The notes under the pieces are model-generated. The model was not told where the DNA came from. It did not search any database and saw nothing but the letters and a program-made list of their open reading frames with translations. Positions 29,501 to 38,174 of a stretch of DNA of 64,000 nt are shown here, in pieces; the stretch's first letter is position 1, and the number at the start of each line of letters is the position of its first letter. Location of the stretch: positions 4,774,001 through 4,838,000 of the forward strand of contig NC_062245.1 in assembly GCF_905475465.1 (NCBI RefSeq), in the 5' to 3' direction. This DNA is from Pieris napi. Lineage: Eukaryota > Arthropoda > Insecta > Lepidoptera > Pieridae. A program made the translations under genes and the position numbers.

Positions 29501-32500
29501 ATATGTCACCGTAAAATTGTAAACACCGTTAGATTGTAATCTATCTCGCGAGATTGTAAACTGTCGAAAGATTGTTGATTGATTGTGAACCTCAGCGTAC
29601 TGCTTACAATAATTTAACGTATTCGGTAGACTTTAATATATCGAAGTGAAAAATTTAATTATTTACGACATCACATTAGAAGCCTCCACTATTAAAAGGA
29701 TGCTATTATACATATAAACCTTCATCTTCAATCATTATATTTATTTAAAAAAAACGCATCGAAATCAGTTGCGTAGTTTTAAAGATTTAAGAATACATAG
29801 GGACAGAGAAAGCGACTTTGTTTTAGTGTTTTTTTCTTCAAAAATAAACCAAAAACAAACAGGGTCAATGACCGTAACAACGTATTTATCTATTTATTTT
29901 TAGTGCTATGTGGCATGATGATGACAGCGTGTGATGTGTCAGCTATTGCTAAACCGTGGGAAGTCCAACACAAAGTGGCCAAGCTGGTGGCTGATGAGTT
30001 CTTCGACCAAGGTGACCTTGAGAAGCTGCAGCTCAATCAGCAGCCTATCGCTATGATGGACAGGTATTAAAATGGACATAATATGCATACAATACATATA
30101 TCGTCCATTAGGGTCTCCATATGAAGTACTAATCCCACCTTTGGGCCAATACAAACTCCTTCCTTTCGACTGCATCCAACGCAGGGCAGATCAAAACGTC
30201 GACAATCTTGTTCTTGCATATATCATGGGACGTGTTCAGAAGAACTTTCAGGCTCGGACATCAAGAACGCTTTTTAGAACACCGCATTTATGGTATTTCC
30301 GAACCATTGTTACTTAGGGGCCTTCTAGGGAAGATCGTTACCTTAAAGGCCGGGAACACACTTGCAAACCTCCTGGTGTTGCAGGTGTCGGTAAGCACTT
30401 AACCCTTTAAAGCACTAAGCACTTTAAGTGACCCTACTCGTTTGCCTCCTGTCCTTTTAAGAAAAACTGCTTTGTGATATTGTTTGTGACAAAATTTCAG
30501 AGAAAAAAAGGACGAGTTACCTCAAATGCAAGTTGGTTTCATCGACATGATCTGTCTTCCGCTGTACCGTGTGCTCTCCGACACGTTCCCCTGGATCCAG
30601 CCTCTATATAGCGGCACCTATGAGAACCGACAGAGGTGGCAGGACCTGGCAGAGAAGGTGGAAATGGGGCTCACGTGGATAGATCACGACACCATTGACA
30701 AACCAATTGAGGAGTTTACGAGTGAGTACATAAAATGTCGCGAGCCAATTTGAAATGATTATATTGTCTTTGGTTTGCACGATGAGAAATAATTTAGAGT
30801 CCTTTCAGCTTAGGTTTCCTAGAAAAGCGGTGCCGTTAACTAACGGCCGTCATTTTACGGTTGTTAATAACGGCCGTCTTTACTTTTTAACATAATGCAA
30901 AAAAAACAATCATTTTCGCTCGTCCAAGTTACGTTTCCACTCATTGTATTAATTAAATATGGGCACCGCTACACGCGAAAAACGTTGAACTAATGTTTAT
31001 CACCGCTATGACAGCACCGCTATTTGACGTTACGATGACACTCAACGTTCTCTATGTTATTTATAGGCAGAAGATGACGTATGGGTGACGTCACCCAACG
31101 CTACATTACGGCCGTGAGATAACGGCACCGCTTTTCTAGGAAACCTAAGCTTTACAGCAACCGTCTTCAGCAAAATGACAGTTTCCATTTTAAAATTTGT
31201 TCGTATTCGAAATTCAAAAATTGTTCTTTTTTGTTTGTTGTGAATAATAAATCGTTCGTAATTCTAGAGTCCAGAATAGACGACACTATCGACACTAAAA
31301 AAAATGTTATTTCCATATAAAAATAATAGTATACATATGTAGAAAGAATAACTTACTAAGTCTTTTTTTATGTCGTACTAGGTCAAAATGAATCTTTTTC
31401 AAAATTGTGATTAAAATTTTAATTCCATATTTCAGCTTCCAACGACACGATTAAAGACGTTGAGTTCACAGTCACAACTCTAAATTGTCAACGGCCTGTA
31501 TCAGACACTGTAGCCCTGGTCAAGCCCTTCAAAACCCCATTCCACTCCCTCAGACGAGGGAAGGCTTCCAGCGTTAACGTCAGACCTTCGAGGAATAAAC
31601 TTACTAGGTGAGTTTCAAAATTCGTTTATTAACCGATTTTGTGTTTCGGTTATGTCACTAATCATTTAAATAGTAAATGTGTCAACCATCAGTTAATGTA
31701 ACTAAACGTAATTTCAAAATTTAGTTTGAACACCTACACACCGGTAAAATTACCTTAAATAAAACTAATATATACTAACAAAAATACGAAATTATAAACT
31801 AAAAAGATTTCATACATCAATTTATTTTATTTATGGTAGGTATATAAAATTTTACTCGTGCGCGGCGATCTGTTTTGAAAAAAAAATTTTTGCTTATATA
31901 TTATAAATAAACTGAGAGTACAAAACATTTAACCTTAATACTTGAAGGCACAGTACAAACAGTACATAGATTTATCATTTGAATCATCACTTTTGCACAA
32001 GACATTAAATTTATGAACTGGCAAAATATTTGGCATATTAAAAATCATTATTTAGAATGATATAAAAAGTGTGAGATTAAAGTTTCTTCCAGGTCTCTCT
32101 ACGCGGCCCCAAACAATCGCGAAGACCAAGATCCAACAGTGAAGGAGATCCCGCCGACGCAGCCACAGCTCCCGCAAACCAAGACACCTAAACATAAAGG
32201 AAGGTTAGTTATTTATGGATACGTTTAATTTATATATACATAAATTTCTTTAAAGGCCGGTAACGCACTCGCGATCCCTCTGGTATTGAGAGTGTTCATG
32301 GGCGTATCACTTAACATCAGATGAGCGTCCTGCCCGTTTGCTTACTGTTATATAACAAACTTGTAATTTCTCAATAAGGAAAGACTTAGTATAACGTATG
32401 GTTTTTTTTATAGCAATATTTGCTGTCGAAAAGTATAATATTTTATTCGTATTATAAGAGAATCAAAAAAAATAAGAGAATCAACTATTGCAAAGTAGGA

Positions 32501-33815
32501 GATATAATTATTTTAAAAAATGCACATAATTTAAAAATTTTGTCGTTAACAGAAGGAAAGATATTTTGTCGTTTCAATTTTACTGGCAACAGAAAATTTT
32601 ATAATTATTATTTTATCTTATATTATAAAACTAAGGTTTATCAGGTTTGATCCAACAATTATAACTCCAGAACGGCTGGACTGCTTTTCATTGTGTTTAT
32701 TTTATTGTACTTCTGGTAGAAGAATAGCTATTAAAACGTTGGAAAATTTTAAAAAATCCAATACAAAATGTGTAGTTTCGTGACTGTCAAACATTTAATG
32801 TTCATCCCGTCGATACCATAAACTCTACTCTCAAATTAAAGAACGTATTTAAATAGGAGTTTCGAATCGACAAGAAATATCCATAATATTCGGATAGTGG
32901 CGTTTTTCAGATTTTTAAAATGTAGAATAATCTCTGTAATGAAAATGACATATACAATTTGGCTGTCAAATATTTATGCGTGTGTTCAGAGGATTTTTTG
33001 TGCTAATGTATTGATAAAGCAGTGAGCCTGTGAATATTAATGTTTTGTTTTTACACGCTTTATATTAGCTTCACCTGTATGTATGTATGTATGTAACCGA
33101 CTCCTTCGGACTCGATTTTGACCCACTTTTAACGGACAGATTTAATTCAAACTTTGCGCACCTGTTAAAGATCGATGACAATGCAATAATCCGAAAAAAA
33201 TAAAATGAAAAAAAATAAAAAAATTTAACTAAAAATAAAATAAATATAGTTTAAAAAACTAAAAAAACACGCTTTTAAAGCACATCAAACTAAAAAGTGA
33301 AAAATAATTCCTAATTTAGGCTGAAAATGGTAATGAACAAAAAATACTGGTATTTATTGTGAAAAAGCGTGGGGCGCTCTGTGCCATATTTTTCGTCTAT
33401 TGATGTGCTTTAAAAGCGTGTTTTTTAGTTTTTTTTAACAATTTTTTTTTTGTTTGATAAAATCAAAAATTAAGTTCAGCTATCTGTAACACGACATTAA
33501 TTGTCTATTAGGCAGAACGAAGTCCGCCTAGTCAGCTAATAGATAATATAAACTGATTGTTTTAATCATAATAATAATTTATAAACAAAAATATGGTGCA
33601 ATCTACACTTCGAATATTCTGCCACACAAAATGGCGTGCAAATTTTCTTACATAATTATGTAAAAATGGTGGTATCAAAATAATATTTATTATAATGTTG
33701 AACTCAATAATATTTTTTTTTCAAATGTAGAAAATTATTTGTTACTATTCATAAAAACGGAATCAATTACTAATTTCACATTTTGTCCTTTCACAGGTTG
33801 TGTCATATGTTGTGA
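5502..33815 (+). CDS. Pde6: cGMP-specific 3',5'-cyclic phosphodiesterase, GAF-GAF-PDEase, prenylated form
   Basis: Hydrolyses cyclic nucleotide (cGMP by orthology to Drosophila Pde6). Exons: 5502-6047, 14986-15099, 17747-17864, 21589-21715, 22394-22512, 22810-23075, 23679-23855, 24290-24460, 25618-25743, 26212-26329, 26896-26987, 28379-28702, 29225-29378, 29904-30063, 30501-30721, 31436-31607, 32093-32203, 33797-33815. All have AG/GT borders, phases agree, and they sum to 1,044 codons plus stop. An N-terminal acidic region (1-180) precedes GAF-A (about 210-370, with NKTDG..F) and GAF-B (about 395-565). The PDEase domain (about 640-940) has YHNWRHA (H677, H681), HDLDHRG (H717, D718), metal-ligand D828 in TACDVSA, and the purine-clamp Q881 in MQVGFID. 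The basic tail ends in CHML, a CaaX box whose Leu suggests geranylgeranylation; as I recall, fly Pde6 also ends in a CaaX box. The start is the first ATG in this frame. PDE11 is the nearest alternative family, but the tail and the aligned exons favour Pde6. Confidence 0.93.
7190..7345 (+). repeat. Dispersed repeat arm, inverted partner at 20993-21150
   Basis: Reads through AACAAGAGTTAAAAATTAG, CCAAAGAAGTTTCACTTC and TGTACTTTGTACGCACGCAC. The same blocks occur in reverse complement at 20993-21150. The GAAGT..ACTTC palindrome recurs at 13906, 21420, 53405, 53495, 53870, 55190 and 57095. Confidence 0.65.
7462..8420. mobile_element. 959-bp DNA transposon with 24-bp perfect TIRs and iterated internal motif
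   Basis: The first 24 and last 24 bases are exact reverse complements, starting GTAGACCGAGGCGAATC. The core GGCGAATCGGATC recurs inside at 7488-7500, 7859-7874 (one change), 7883-7898 (two changes), 8200-8214 (inverted) and 8221-8235. Repeated core motifs beside TIRs suggest transposase-binding sites. A 60-codon open stretch at 7505-7687 (minus) is not recognised. The target duplication is unclear, perhaps TA. Confidence 0.7.
9704..9955 (+). mobile_element. tRNA-headed SINE
   Basis: Has the CTCATCCCTGAGGTCGTAGG head with B-box GGTTCGAACC, the CATTTAAC/CGCTCGGTGAAGG body and the AAAAGGTTGTAGCACCACTG 3' end. Part of the middle is missing compared with the copy at 24728. Confidence 0.8.
10329..10371. 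repeat. Perfect 43-nt palindrome
   Basis: Two 20-nt arms (AATTGTCTAGTGTAAAAAAA and its complement) are separated by three bases. It is likely a fold-back remnant; no flanking duplication is obvious. Confidence 0.8.
11925..12227 (+). mobile_element. Full-length tRNA-headed SINE with 11-bp target duplication
   Basis: CGCTCTTAATT is duplicated at 11914-11924 and 12228-12238. Between the copies lie the A-box-like TGGCCAAGTGGC, a B-box-like segment, the CGCTCGAACGGTGAAGG body and the tail GGTTGTAGCGCCACTGATTT. The duplication proves insertion by retrotransposition. Confidence 0.92.
13906..14060. repeat. Short TE-like unit with GAAGTTATACTTC ends
   Basis: Starts with GAAGTTATACTTCTTTTGGCG and ends with CGCCAAAGAACTATAACTTCT, an imperfect inverted pair. 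It belongs to the same GAAGT..ACTTC family as the units at 20993 and 53401. Confidence 0.5.
15118..15480 (-). mobile_element. RTE-like non-LTR 3' tail
   Basis: Read in reverse it runs from CCCGGCAAACGTTGTTTTGCC to CGTTTCGGAGGCGTATAGG and ends in a TATATTTAG tail. It matches the plus-strand copy at 18775-19195. Non-coding. Confidence 0.6.
16712..16764. repeat. Perfect 22-bp-arm hairpin
   Basis: AATAATAGGTCAAATAGAGT and the next two bases are complemented exactly after a 9-nt loop. It could form a stem in the Pde6 pre-mRNA. Confidence 0.8.
18110..18362 (-). mobile_element. LINE endonuclease/reverse-transcriptase C-terminal remnant
   Basis: The minus strand reads KRGRQCRRWRDQIKVTAGGTW, then KWRDLDAFAKKG and a stop, the usual C-terminal RW.D.....W......W..L..AF/Y shape of lepidopteran LINE polyproteins. 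A 17-bp unit, TGCCATGTACCACTATC, is repeated inside it, so the copy is degenerate. Confidence 0.6.
18775..19195 (+). mobile_element. RTE-like non-LTR 3' tail
   Basis: Begins ACTAGCTGATCCGGCAAACG, contains GAATCGGTCGAGCCGTTTCG and ends TTTTATATATTAGATTT. It includes an exact 100-bp tandem duplication, 18861-18960 and 18961-19060. Confidence 0.65.
18861..19060 (+). repeat. Exact 100-bp tandem duplication
   Basis: The block starting GGGGTTGTATGTATTTTTTA at 18861 is repeated base for base at 18961. The identity suggests a recent event or an assembly duplication. Confidence 0.9.
20993..21445 (-). mobile_element. Non-autonomous element of the GAAGT..ACTTC family
   Basis: Starts GTGCGTGCGTACAAAGTACA, passes a CTCTCTCAATCGGTCTCAATC stretch and ends GCGCCTAAAGAAGTTTCAC. 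The left part matches 7190-7345 in reverse; the right part matches 57080-57120. No coding capacity. Confidence 0.55.
21716..24289 (+). other. Short Pde6 introns between the GAF exons
   Basis: Introns 21716-22393, 22513-22809, 23076-23678 and 23856-24289. All are AT-rich; I see no repeat or gene in them beyond simple sequence. Confidence 0.55.
24728..25023 (+). mobile_element. Full-length tRNA-headed SINE with 10-bp target duplication
   Basis: TTTAAATAAA is duplicated at 24718-24727 and 25024-25033. The element has A-box-like TGGCCAAGTGG (about 24738), B-box GGTTCGATCCC (24782-24792), a body with CGCTCGAACGGTGAAGG, and the tail GGTTGTAGCGCCACTGATG. It is the best reference copy in the window; it resembles the butterfly 'Metulj'-type SINEs, a name I recall but cannot check. 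Confidence 0.93.
25115..25300 (-). mobile_element. tRNA-headed SINE, reverse and diverged
   Basis: Read in reverse it gives the body (gcgcatttaatactcgctcg, acatcgtgaagaaacc, gacggcgtgtgtcaggca-like). Only about 90 bases separate it from the forward copy ending at 25023. Confidence 0.75.
25744..26211 (+). other. Pde6 intron with LINE tail
   Basis: A LINE-type 3' tail fills about 25795-25965 and the remainder is AT-rich. Confidence 0.5.
25795..25965 (+). mobile_element. LINE-type 3' tail
   Basis: TGCCGAGTTTCTTGGCCGTT followed by TCTTCTCAGAACAAGGCCTC and an ending TTGAATAAACG-TATTTTGATTTTTGATTTTTT is a familiar lepidopteran LINE end with an oligo-T/A tail. Non-coding. Confidence 0.5.
27225..27610 (-). 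mobile_element. RTE-like non-LTR tail
   Basis: In reverse it begins ACTAGCAGACCGGCCAAGCG and ends with a TATATATT tail. The AAACTACCGAACCGATTTCA segment is the usual 'new position, new target' text of these tails. Confidence 0.5.
27615..28020 (+). mobile_element. RTE-like non-LTR tail, opposite orientation
   Basis: Begins ACTAGCCGTTTCGCGCCCGC and ends TATATATATATAGATTT. It lies directly beside the reverse copy. Confidence 0.45.
30140..30470 (+). mobile_element. LINE reverse-transcriptase C-terminal remnant and tail
   Basis: Reads LLPFDCIQRRADQNVDNLV, like the IQRRA.R.V.D motif near the end of jockey-like reverse transcriptases. It is followed by GGCCGGGAACACACTTGCAA, a tail block also seen at 32245. 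Frames shift inside, so it is dead. Confidence 0.55.
30722..31435 (+). other. Pde6 intron mostly occupied by a TIR element
   Basis: The 345-bp inverted-repeat element at 30807-31151 takes up half of this intron. The rest is AT-rich. Confidence 0.6.
30807..31151. mobile_element. 345-bp MITE with about 33-bp TIRs
   Basis: Ends AGCTTAGGTTTCCTAGAAAA.. and their exact complement, with GCGGTGCCGTTA / TAACGGCACCGC inside. Several GGCCGT and ACGTCA repeats lie within. The terminal TA/TTA is palindromic, so the target duplication cannot be assigned. No ORF. Confidence 0.8.
31608..33796 (+). other. Last Pde6 coding introns
   Basis: Introns 31608-32092 and 32204-33796. The first is AT-rich. The second has a LINE tail block (32245-32345) and a (GTAT)n run near 33080 that starts another dispersed tail. 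No extra exon seen. Confidence 0.5.
32245..32345 (+). mobile_element. LINE tail block
   Basis: AAAGGCCGGTAACGCACTCG through CATCAGATGAGCGTCC is the same conserved tail as at 30340-30470 and, in reverse, near 63050. Confidence 0.55.
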
Positions 33816-33829
33816 CAAAGTTTGAACTG
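33797..33829 (+). other. Pde6: 33-nt microexon carrying the CaaX box and stop codon
   Basis: It is bounded by tcacag at 33791-33796 and a gtgagt donor at 33830. It codes Leu-Cys-His-Met-Leu-stop (TGA 33813-33815), followed by 14 nt of untranslated sequence. The stop is only 14 nt before the exon junction, so nonsense-mediated decay is not expected. Its length is a multiple of three, so skipping keeps the phase into 34158. Confidence 0.7.
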
Positions 33830-33869
33830 GTGAGTAACTTAATTTATCTTTTTCTATTCCTATTTCCCA

Positions 33870-33902
33870 TACCAATAAACTATGCTTTATAGTTTATTGG
33901 TA
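33870..33902 (+). repeat. Perfect hairpin 40 nt after the CaaX microexon donor
   Basis: TACCAATAAACTAT and its exact complement are separated by GCTTT. In the pre-mRNA this would form a 14-bp stem just inside the intron between the CaaX exon and the alternative last exon. Confidence 0.75.
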
Positions 33903-34157
33903 CACATGTTTTTATAATACTATACGAAAGTCTTGTAAATAATTTAAACTCGAATCAATAGTGCCATTAAAATAGCTTTTTGATAACGCTAAAAGTTCAA
34001 CTCACAAGTGTTTACTTGCTCTAAAGCTTTACTTTTTTAATTTACTATGTGTAATACAAACTACGGTATCATTGCAACCACATAAAATTATTTGTCTTTT
34101 AAGAATAATCTTTGATATCCTAGAAAAATTGTCACTACTATTTAATTATCTTTTCAG

Positions 34158-34197
34158 GGGCAGTCAAAACAGCACAGATAAAAAGGACACAGAATAA
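34158..34197 (+). CDS. Pde6: Alternative last coding exon of Pde6, without CaaX box
   Basis: A strong acceptor (ttttcag) ends at 34157. If the exon at 32093-32203 (ending in phase 2) splices directly here, the frame stays open for GSQNSTDKKDTE and stops at 34195-34197. The protein would be 1,051 residues with a polar acidic tail in place of CHML. If the CaaX microexon is included, this segment is 3' UTR. Both acceptors (33796 and 34157) accept the same phase. Which form is made cannot be told from DNA. Confidence 0.55.
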
Positions 34198-34480
34198 AGC
34201 CGTCCCAGTCAATCGATCAATTATGTCCTTAACATGGTTTCACTTAAAATAAACTGTTAATTATATATGTCTAAGCAATGGCGCTGATGTCAGCTGTCAT
34301 TGTCATAATATGTCACAACTAACTTCAAAGTCTGTTTATAACCAGTTGTTCATTCGATTTGTTAATATGACAAGATCTAATAAATAACGACTATTTGATC
34401 GTCTATAGTAATCGTAATTTCATAGGAATTATTAATGTCAGAGCAATGGCGGCAGTGTCAGCTGCCGTTGTAATTATAAT
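34198..34480 (+). other. Pde6: Proximal 3' UTR of Pde6, candidate poly(A) signal and paired motifs
   Basis: AATAAA lies at 34248-34253, about 50 bases after the alternative stop. Two similar segments of about 30 nt (34275-34304 and 34443-34472) share GCAATGGCG and TGTCAGCTG and can each fold. If they are transcribed, cleavage must occur further downstream. Other AATAAA matches occur out to about 36.1 kb, so the true 3' end is uncertain. Confidence 0.35.
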
Positions 34481-37400
34481 TTAATAACATCAAAGTCAAA
34501 GAACATACGAAAATTTTACCTTCGAAACGTTCTTTAATGTCAATTACAAAAGAAAACTTAAGCAATACTTATGAATGGGCTATTTCATTAGAAAAACCTT
34601 TTCAGGTTATTTATTATAAATTACCTATACAAACTGTTATCTTTAATTCTGTTAAGTATTGGCTTAAAAATTAAAATTCATAATTTCAAAAACCCGCCAG
34701 TAAACAAATGTTTTAAGCGATTATTTTTAATCTTTAATACACAAATACCAATATTATTTTTCGATCAAAAACAGTCTTCGACGAATTTTACTCCAAGATA
34801 GTATTATATTAGTATTAGACAGACGAAGCCATATTATTATTATTTAATTATGGATTTTCTAATACATTAATGATTATTTACAAGTTATTTTAATCTATAA
34901 CGCCATGTTTTATACAGATGACTCTCAATAACAATATATATTTCATACGTCCAATAGCCTATTCAGTAAGGGGTATTGCCATATATTAACAGTTTATTTT
35001 AACTGGAATCAGCTATAGTCTTTGATATTTAATCAAGGACTATAGTTAAAAATTCTAAAATAGTTTGATAAATGTTAACTTTAATATGTACTTCGACTGA
35101 AGATTTGTTCACTGCCTTCGTGACATTTTAAACTGATTTGTTTATTTATTTATTTTTTTGTTAAAAAAACAGTTATAATTTCTGTAGCTTTGTATTTAGC
35201 GCGCGAGTCGGTTTCGAAAGAGTGTATCATATATTGCTTAAAATTTTTATTGCCATATTTAAATACACTTTTAAAATAATAAATATTAATTAAAATAAAG
35301 TTTATAAAATTGTGGAACAGGGAATGTGTTTCCCTCTACAGAAATGTTACGTTTCGTTATCGAAATATTAAACACAAATTAAGATATAAAACTACCGTAG
35401 TGATAGTCTATACGAATATGAGTGTAGCAAAATTACCTTTAAACTAAATTCTTTGATTGCGTAGTAATACTATATTGGCAATAGACAACTACACAATGCT
35501 TCAAGGAACGCAGTGAACAAATTTTCTGAAATCTTTGTAATAACTAGTTACTACGTCTTTTTGACGCCCACTTGTTTCCTGTAATGACTAGTTCCCGTAT
35601 TTAGAACGGATAACGTATGAACTAACTTTTCCCTGACTATTGAGTTTGACGTAAGAATCAGAGGCAAAATTTTGTTGAAGACGAACCTCTTTCATAAAAA
35701 AAGTCAAATTCTCTTTTTTACTATATCGTCCTCTTCTGTCAAATTTTGTTTACGCTATGAGAAAAAGAGACAGGAATAGTATAGGTTGACAGGATGATAA
35801 TTAGCTGACAATGTATGGATTTATTAGGTGCCTAGATTGCACTTAAACTTATCTATGACTATTCAGAGACAAGTTGAAATGTGTCAATGGTCTGTGGATT
35901 TTGATTAAAAGAGGTCGTTTTCATCTTTATATATTATCTTGGTACCGTTATTATTGTTTTAATTCGTATAATGTAATTCTTTGAAGCTATACCCAAAGTT
36001 AAATATAGGAACTAGTTATTAACTATAGTGTAATGTATTTATAGACTGTGATCTAGTGTTACTTCACTCTAATTTGTAAATAAAATCTTGTTGTAAGTTT
36101 CTCGGTCTCAACACGAGATTAGATGAAAATAACGTGCGGTAATCATGTGTATATATATTGTTTTTCTTTGTTAGAATTCATTTTATCTACCAAAGGACTT
36201 AGCGATAAATAAAGAGAAGTGAAAAACTCACTACAAGTTCTTACACGATTAGCGCCCTATGAACGTGTCAGACGCGATAACGAGCGCGGACTTAACCCAC
36301 TAGAAAGTTTCAGAAATGTGTCATAGTGTACGCAGTATACCGGTATGACACGGTATACTGCAGGCAATTAGCAATATTTTATTAAGTTATCGTCGACAGT
36401 ACGACAATACATTTTACTATAGGCACAAATTAGTGCAGTAGTCAATGGACCGCGTATTAATTCTTTGATATTTCAGGTACAATTCACGCTAAAAAGTTCG
36501 TTTTAAAATCGTCTAATATTGTGTCGAGACTTATTCATATTGTTGGATGTGTAGATGTGTTATGGATAATAATATTTCTGTACGCAATGCGAATTACCTT
36601 AGTCACTAACTATTGTTATGGTTATTACTAAACGATTTTCTAAACTGTTTCAAGGTTTAAAACATTTGTATAACTTCCTATTTTAAATTTAGTTTCTTCA
36701 ATAAGCGCTTACCTATAGACAATGATTAACAAAAGACGGAACGATGACTCGCGTCGTTTGATTGTGATTGGTCGAACGGAAAAAACGATTAATATCGCGT
36801 GTTTTTGAACCATTTGGTGACCACAATCAAACTTTACCATACTAAGACGCAAGATGAATCTTACATACTCTCCTGTCGTATTATTTATTGACATTTTAAT
36901 TTGTTTGCTTTTTGCTCAAGCCTTTTGTATCTTTATTTATAAATAAATAGAAAAAGTAAACACAAATTTAACTTTTACCATAGACGTTTACCCTTTAATT
37001 TTATCATTAAATGCAAAAGTATTATGATGCTAGTCGTGTAATTATAAATGTGTTACCAAACGCAAAATTTACGTCCGAATGCTTTTAAAGCCTTATAAGT
37101 GCAATATTTAATTTAATTACAGAGTCTATTTTGTATATATGTAATAAGTTAAATTAGAATAATAAGTTATAACCCCTCATTCATCGAAATTAAATCAGTT
37201 TTGTGTTGTGTAAATCAATGTTTTAAGTACTTAGTGTACTACGTTTTTGGTTGTCAAACTGTACGGTTTGTTAAACAGCATTGCTATTTAGTTTTTATAT
37301 TTTAGGCAGTATACATTTATAATAATAAATTTTAAATATTCACGCTTTTTTCCCAAAGGGGTATGCAGAGACCAGAGATCCCCACTTGCTACAGCCCTGG

Positions 37401-38174
37401 CATACCTCTCTCGCTTCAGATAAATAAAGCCGCGTTTCCACTAGGCAACATTTGGCGTGCGTCATGTTGCACAACATGTTGCAACGTTGTCTGTCTGCGC
37501 ATCGTCAGTCGTCGACAACATGTCGACAGAGGAACTAGTGTTGATTTCAGCGGCAGTGGTTATAATTTTATCACCGACTGCGCTGTTGTGCAACGTTGCT
37601 GAACATGTTGAGCGTCACATGACGCGCGCCAAATGTTGCCTAGTGGAAACGCGGCTTAACATTCACCGTGCATGCTCGTTATGGGTACTTTTAACTTTCC
37701 CTTCTCTACTTGCAACGGCTTACCCGACCTCCATCCATGGCTATCCATCTCACTTCCTCTTTTATACCACGCTCGCGTATCTCACTCTTGCTTCTCTTAC
37801 CACGAAATCACACAGACTTCTTACCGCTCGTAATGTTAATGAATTGCTAATGCTATTGTTTTAGCATAAGGTTGGTTTACAATACATAAATAATATAAAA
37901 TGCAACCTTTTAGGTGGGTTTAGTTGTTAAACTTGCTGCTAATATATACGCGAAATAAATGGAAACATATCCCCGTATTAACATTTGTTTGTTTTTCAAA
38001 TTACAAAAAATCTCGAAGTATATCAGCGATATATATTTTCGATATTTTTTATTTCGCATCTTTTAGCCAAAAAAATACAATGTAATTGATACATTTAATC
38101 ATATTTATTGTTAAATTATTGTTTTAATAAGAATTTATTTATATAGTTCGTTAAAGCGGAAGTAGCTTTTAAAA
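34481..38174 (+). other. Spacer between Pde6 and Mic60
   Basis: Likely distal Pde6 3' UTR and intergenic DNA. It holds a small inverted repeat at 36332-36361 and a 229-bp MITE (37428-37656). No gene recognised. Confidence 0.5.
37428..37656. mobile_element. 229-bp PIF/Harbinger-like MITE, TAA target duplication
   Basis: TIRs start AGCCGCGTTTCCACTAGGCA and are about 30 bp. TAA flanks both ends (37425-37427 and 37657-37659). A short open stretch (MSTEELVLISAAVV) resembles the start of a larger parent's protein. It lies about 520 bp upstream of the Mic60 start. Confidence 0.8.

Larger units (their letters stand above)
26330..30500 (+). other. Pde6 introns around the catalytic exons
   Basis: Introns 26330-26895, 26988-28378, 28703-29224, 29379-29903 and 30064-30500. 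The second holds two opposed RTE-like tails (27225-27610 and 27615-28020). The last holds a LINE reverse-transcriptase fragment (30140-30470). The others are AT-rich with nothing recognised. Confidence 0.55.

Noticed and set aside
37363..37864. Two overlapping plus-strand frames up to 135 codons
   Set aside because: They start in or cross the 229-bp MITE and have no splice signals or family resemblance.
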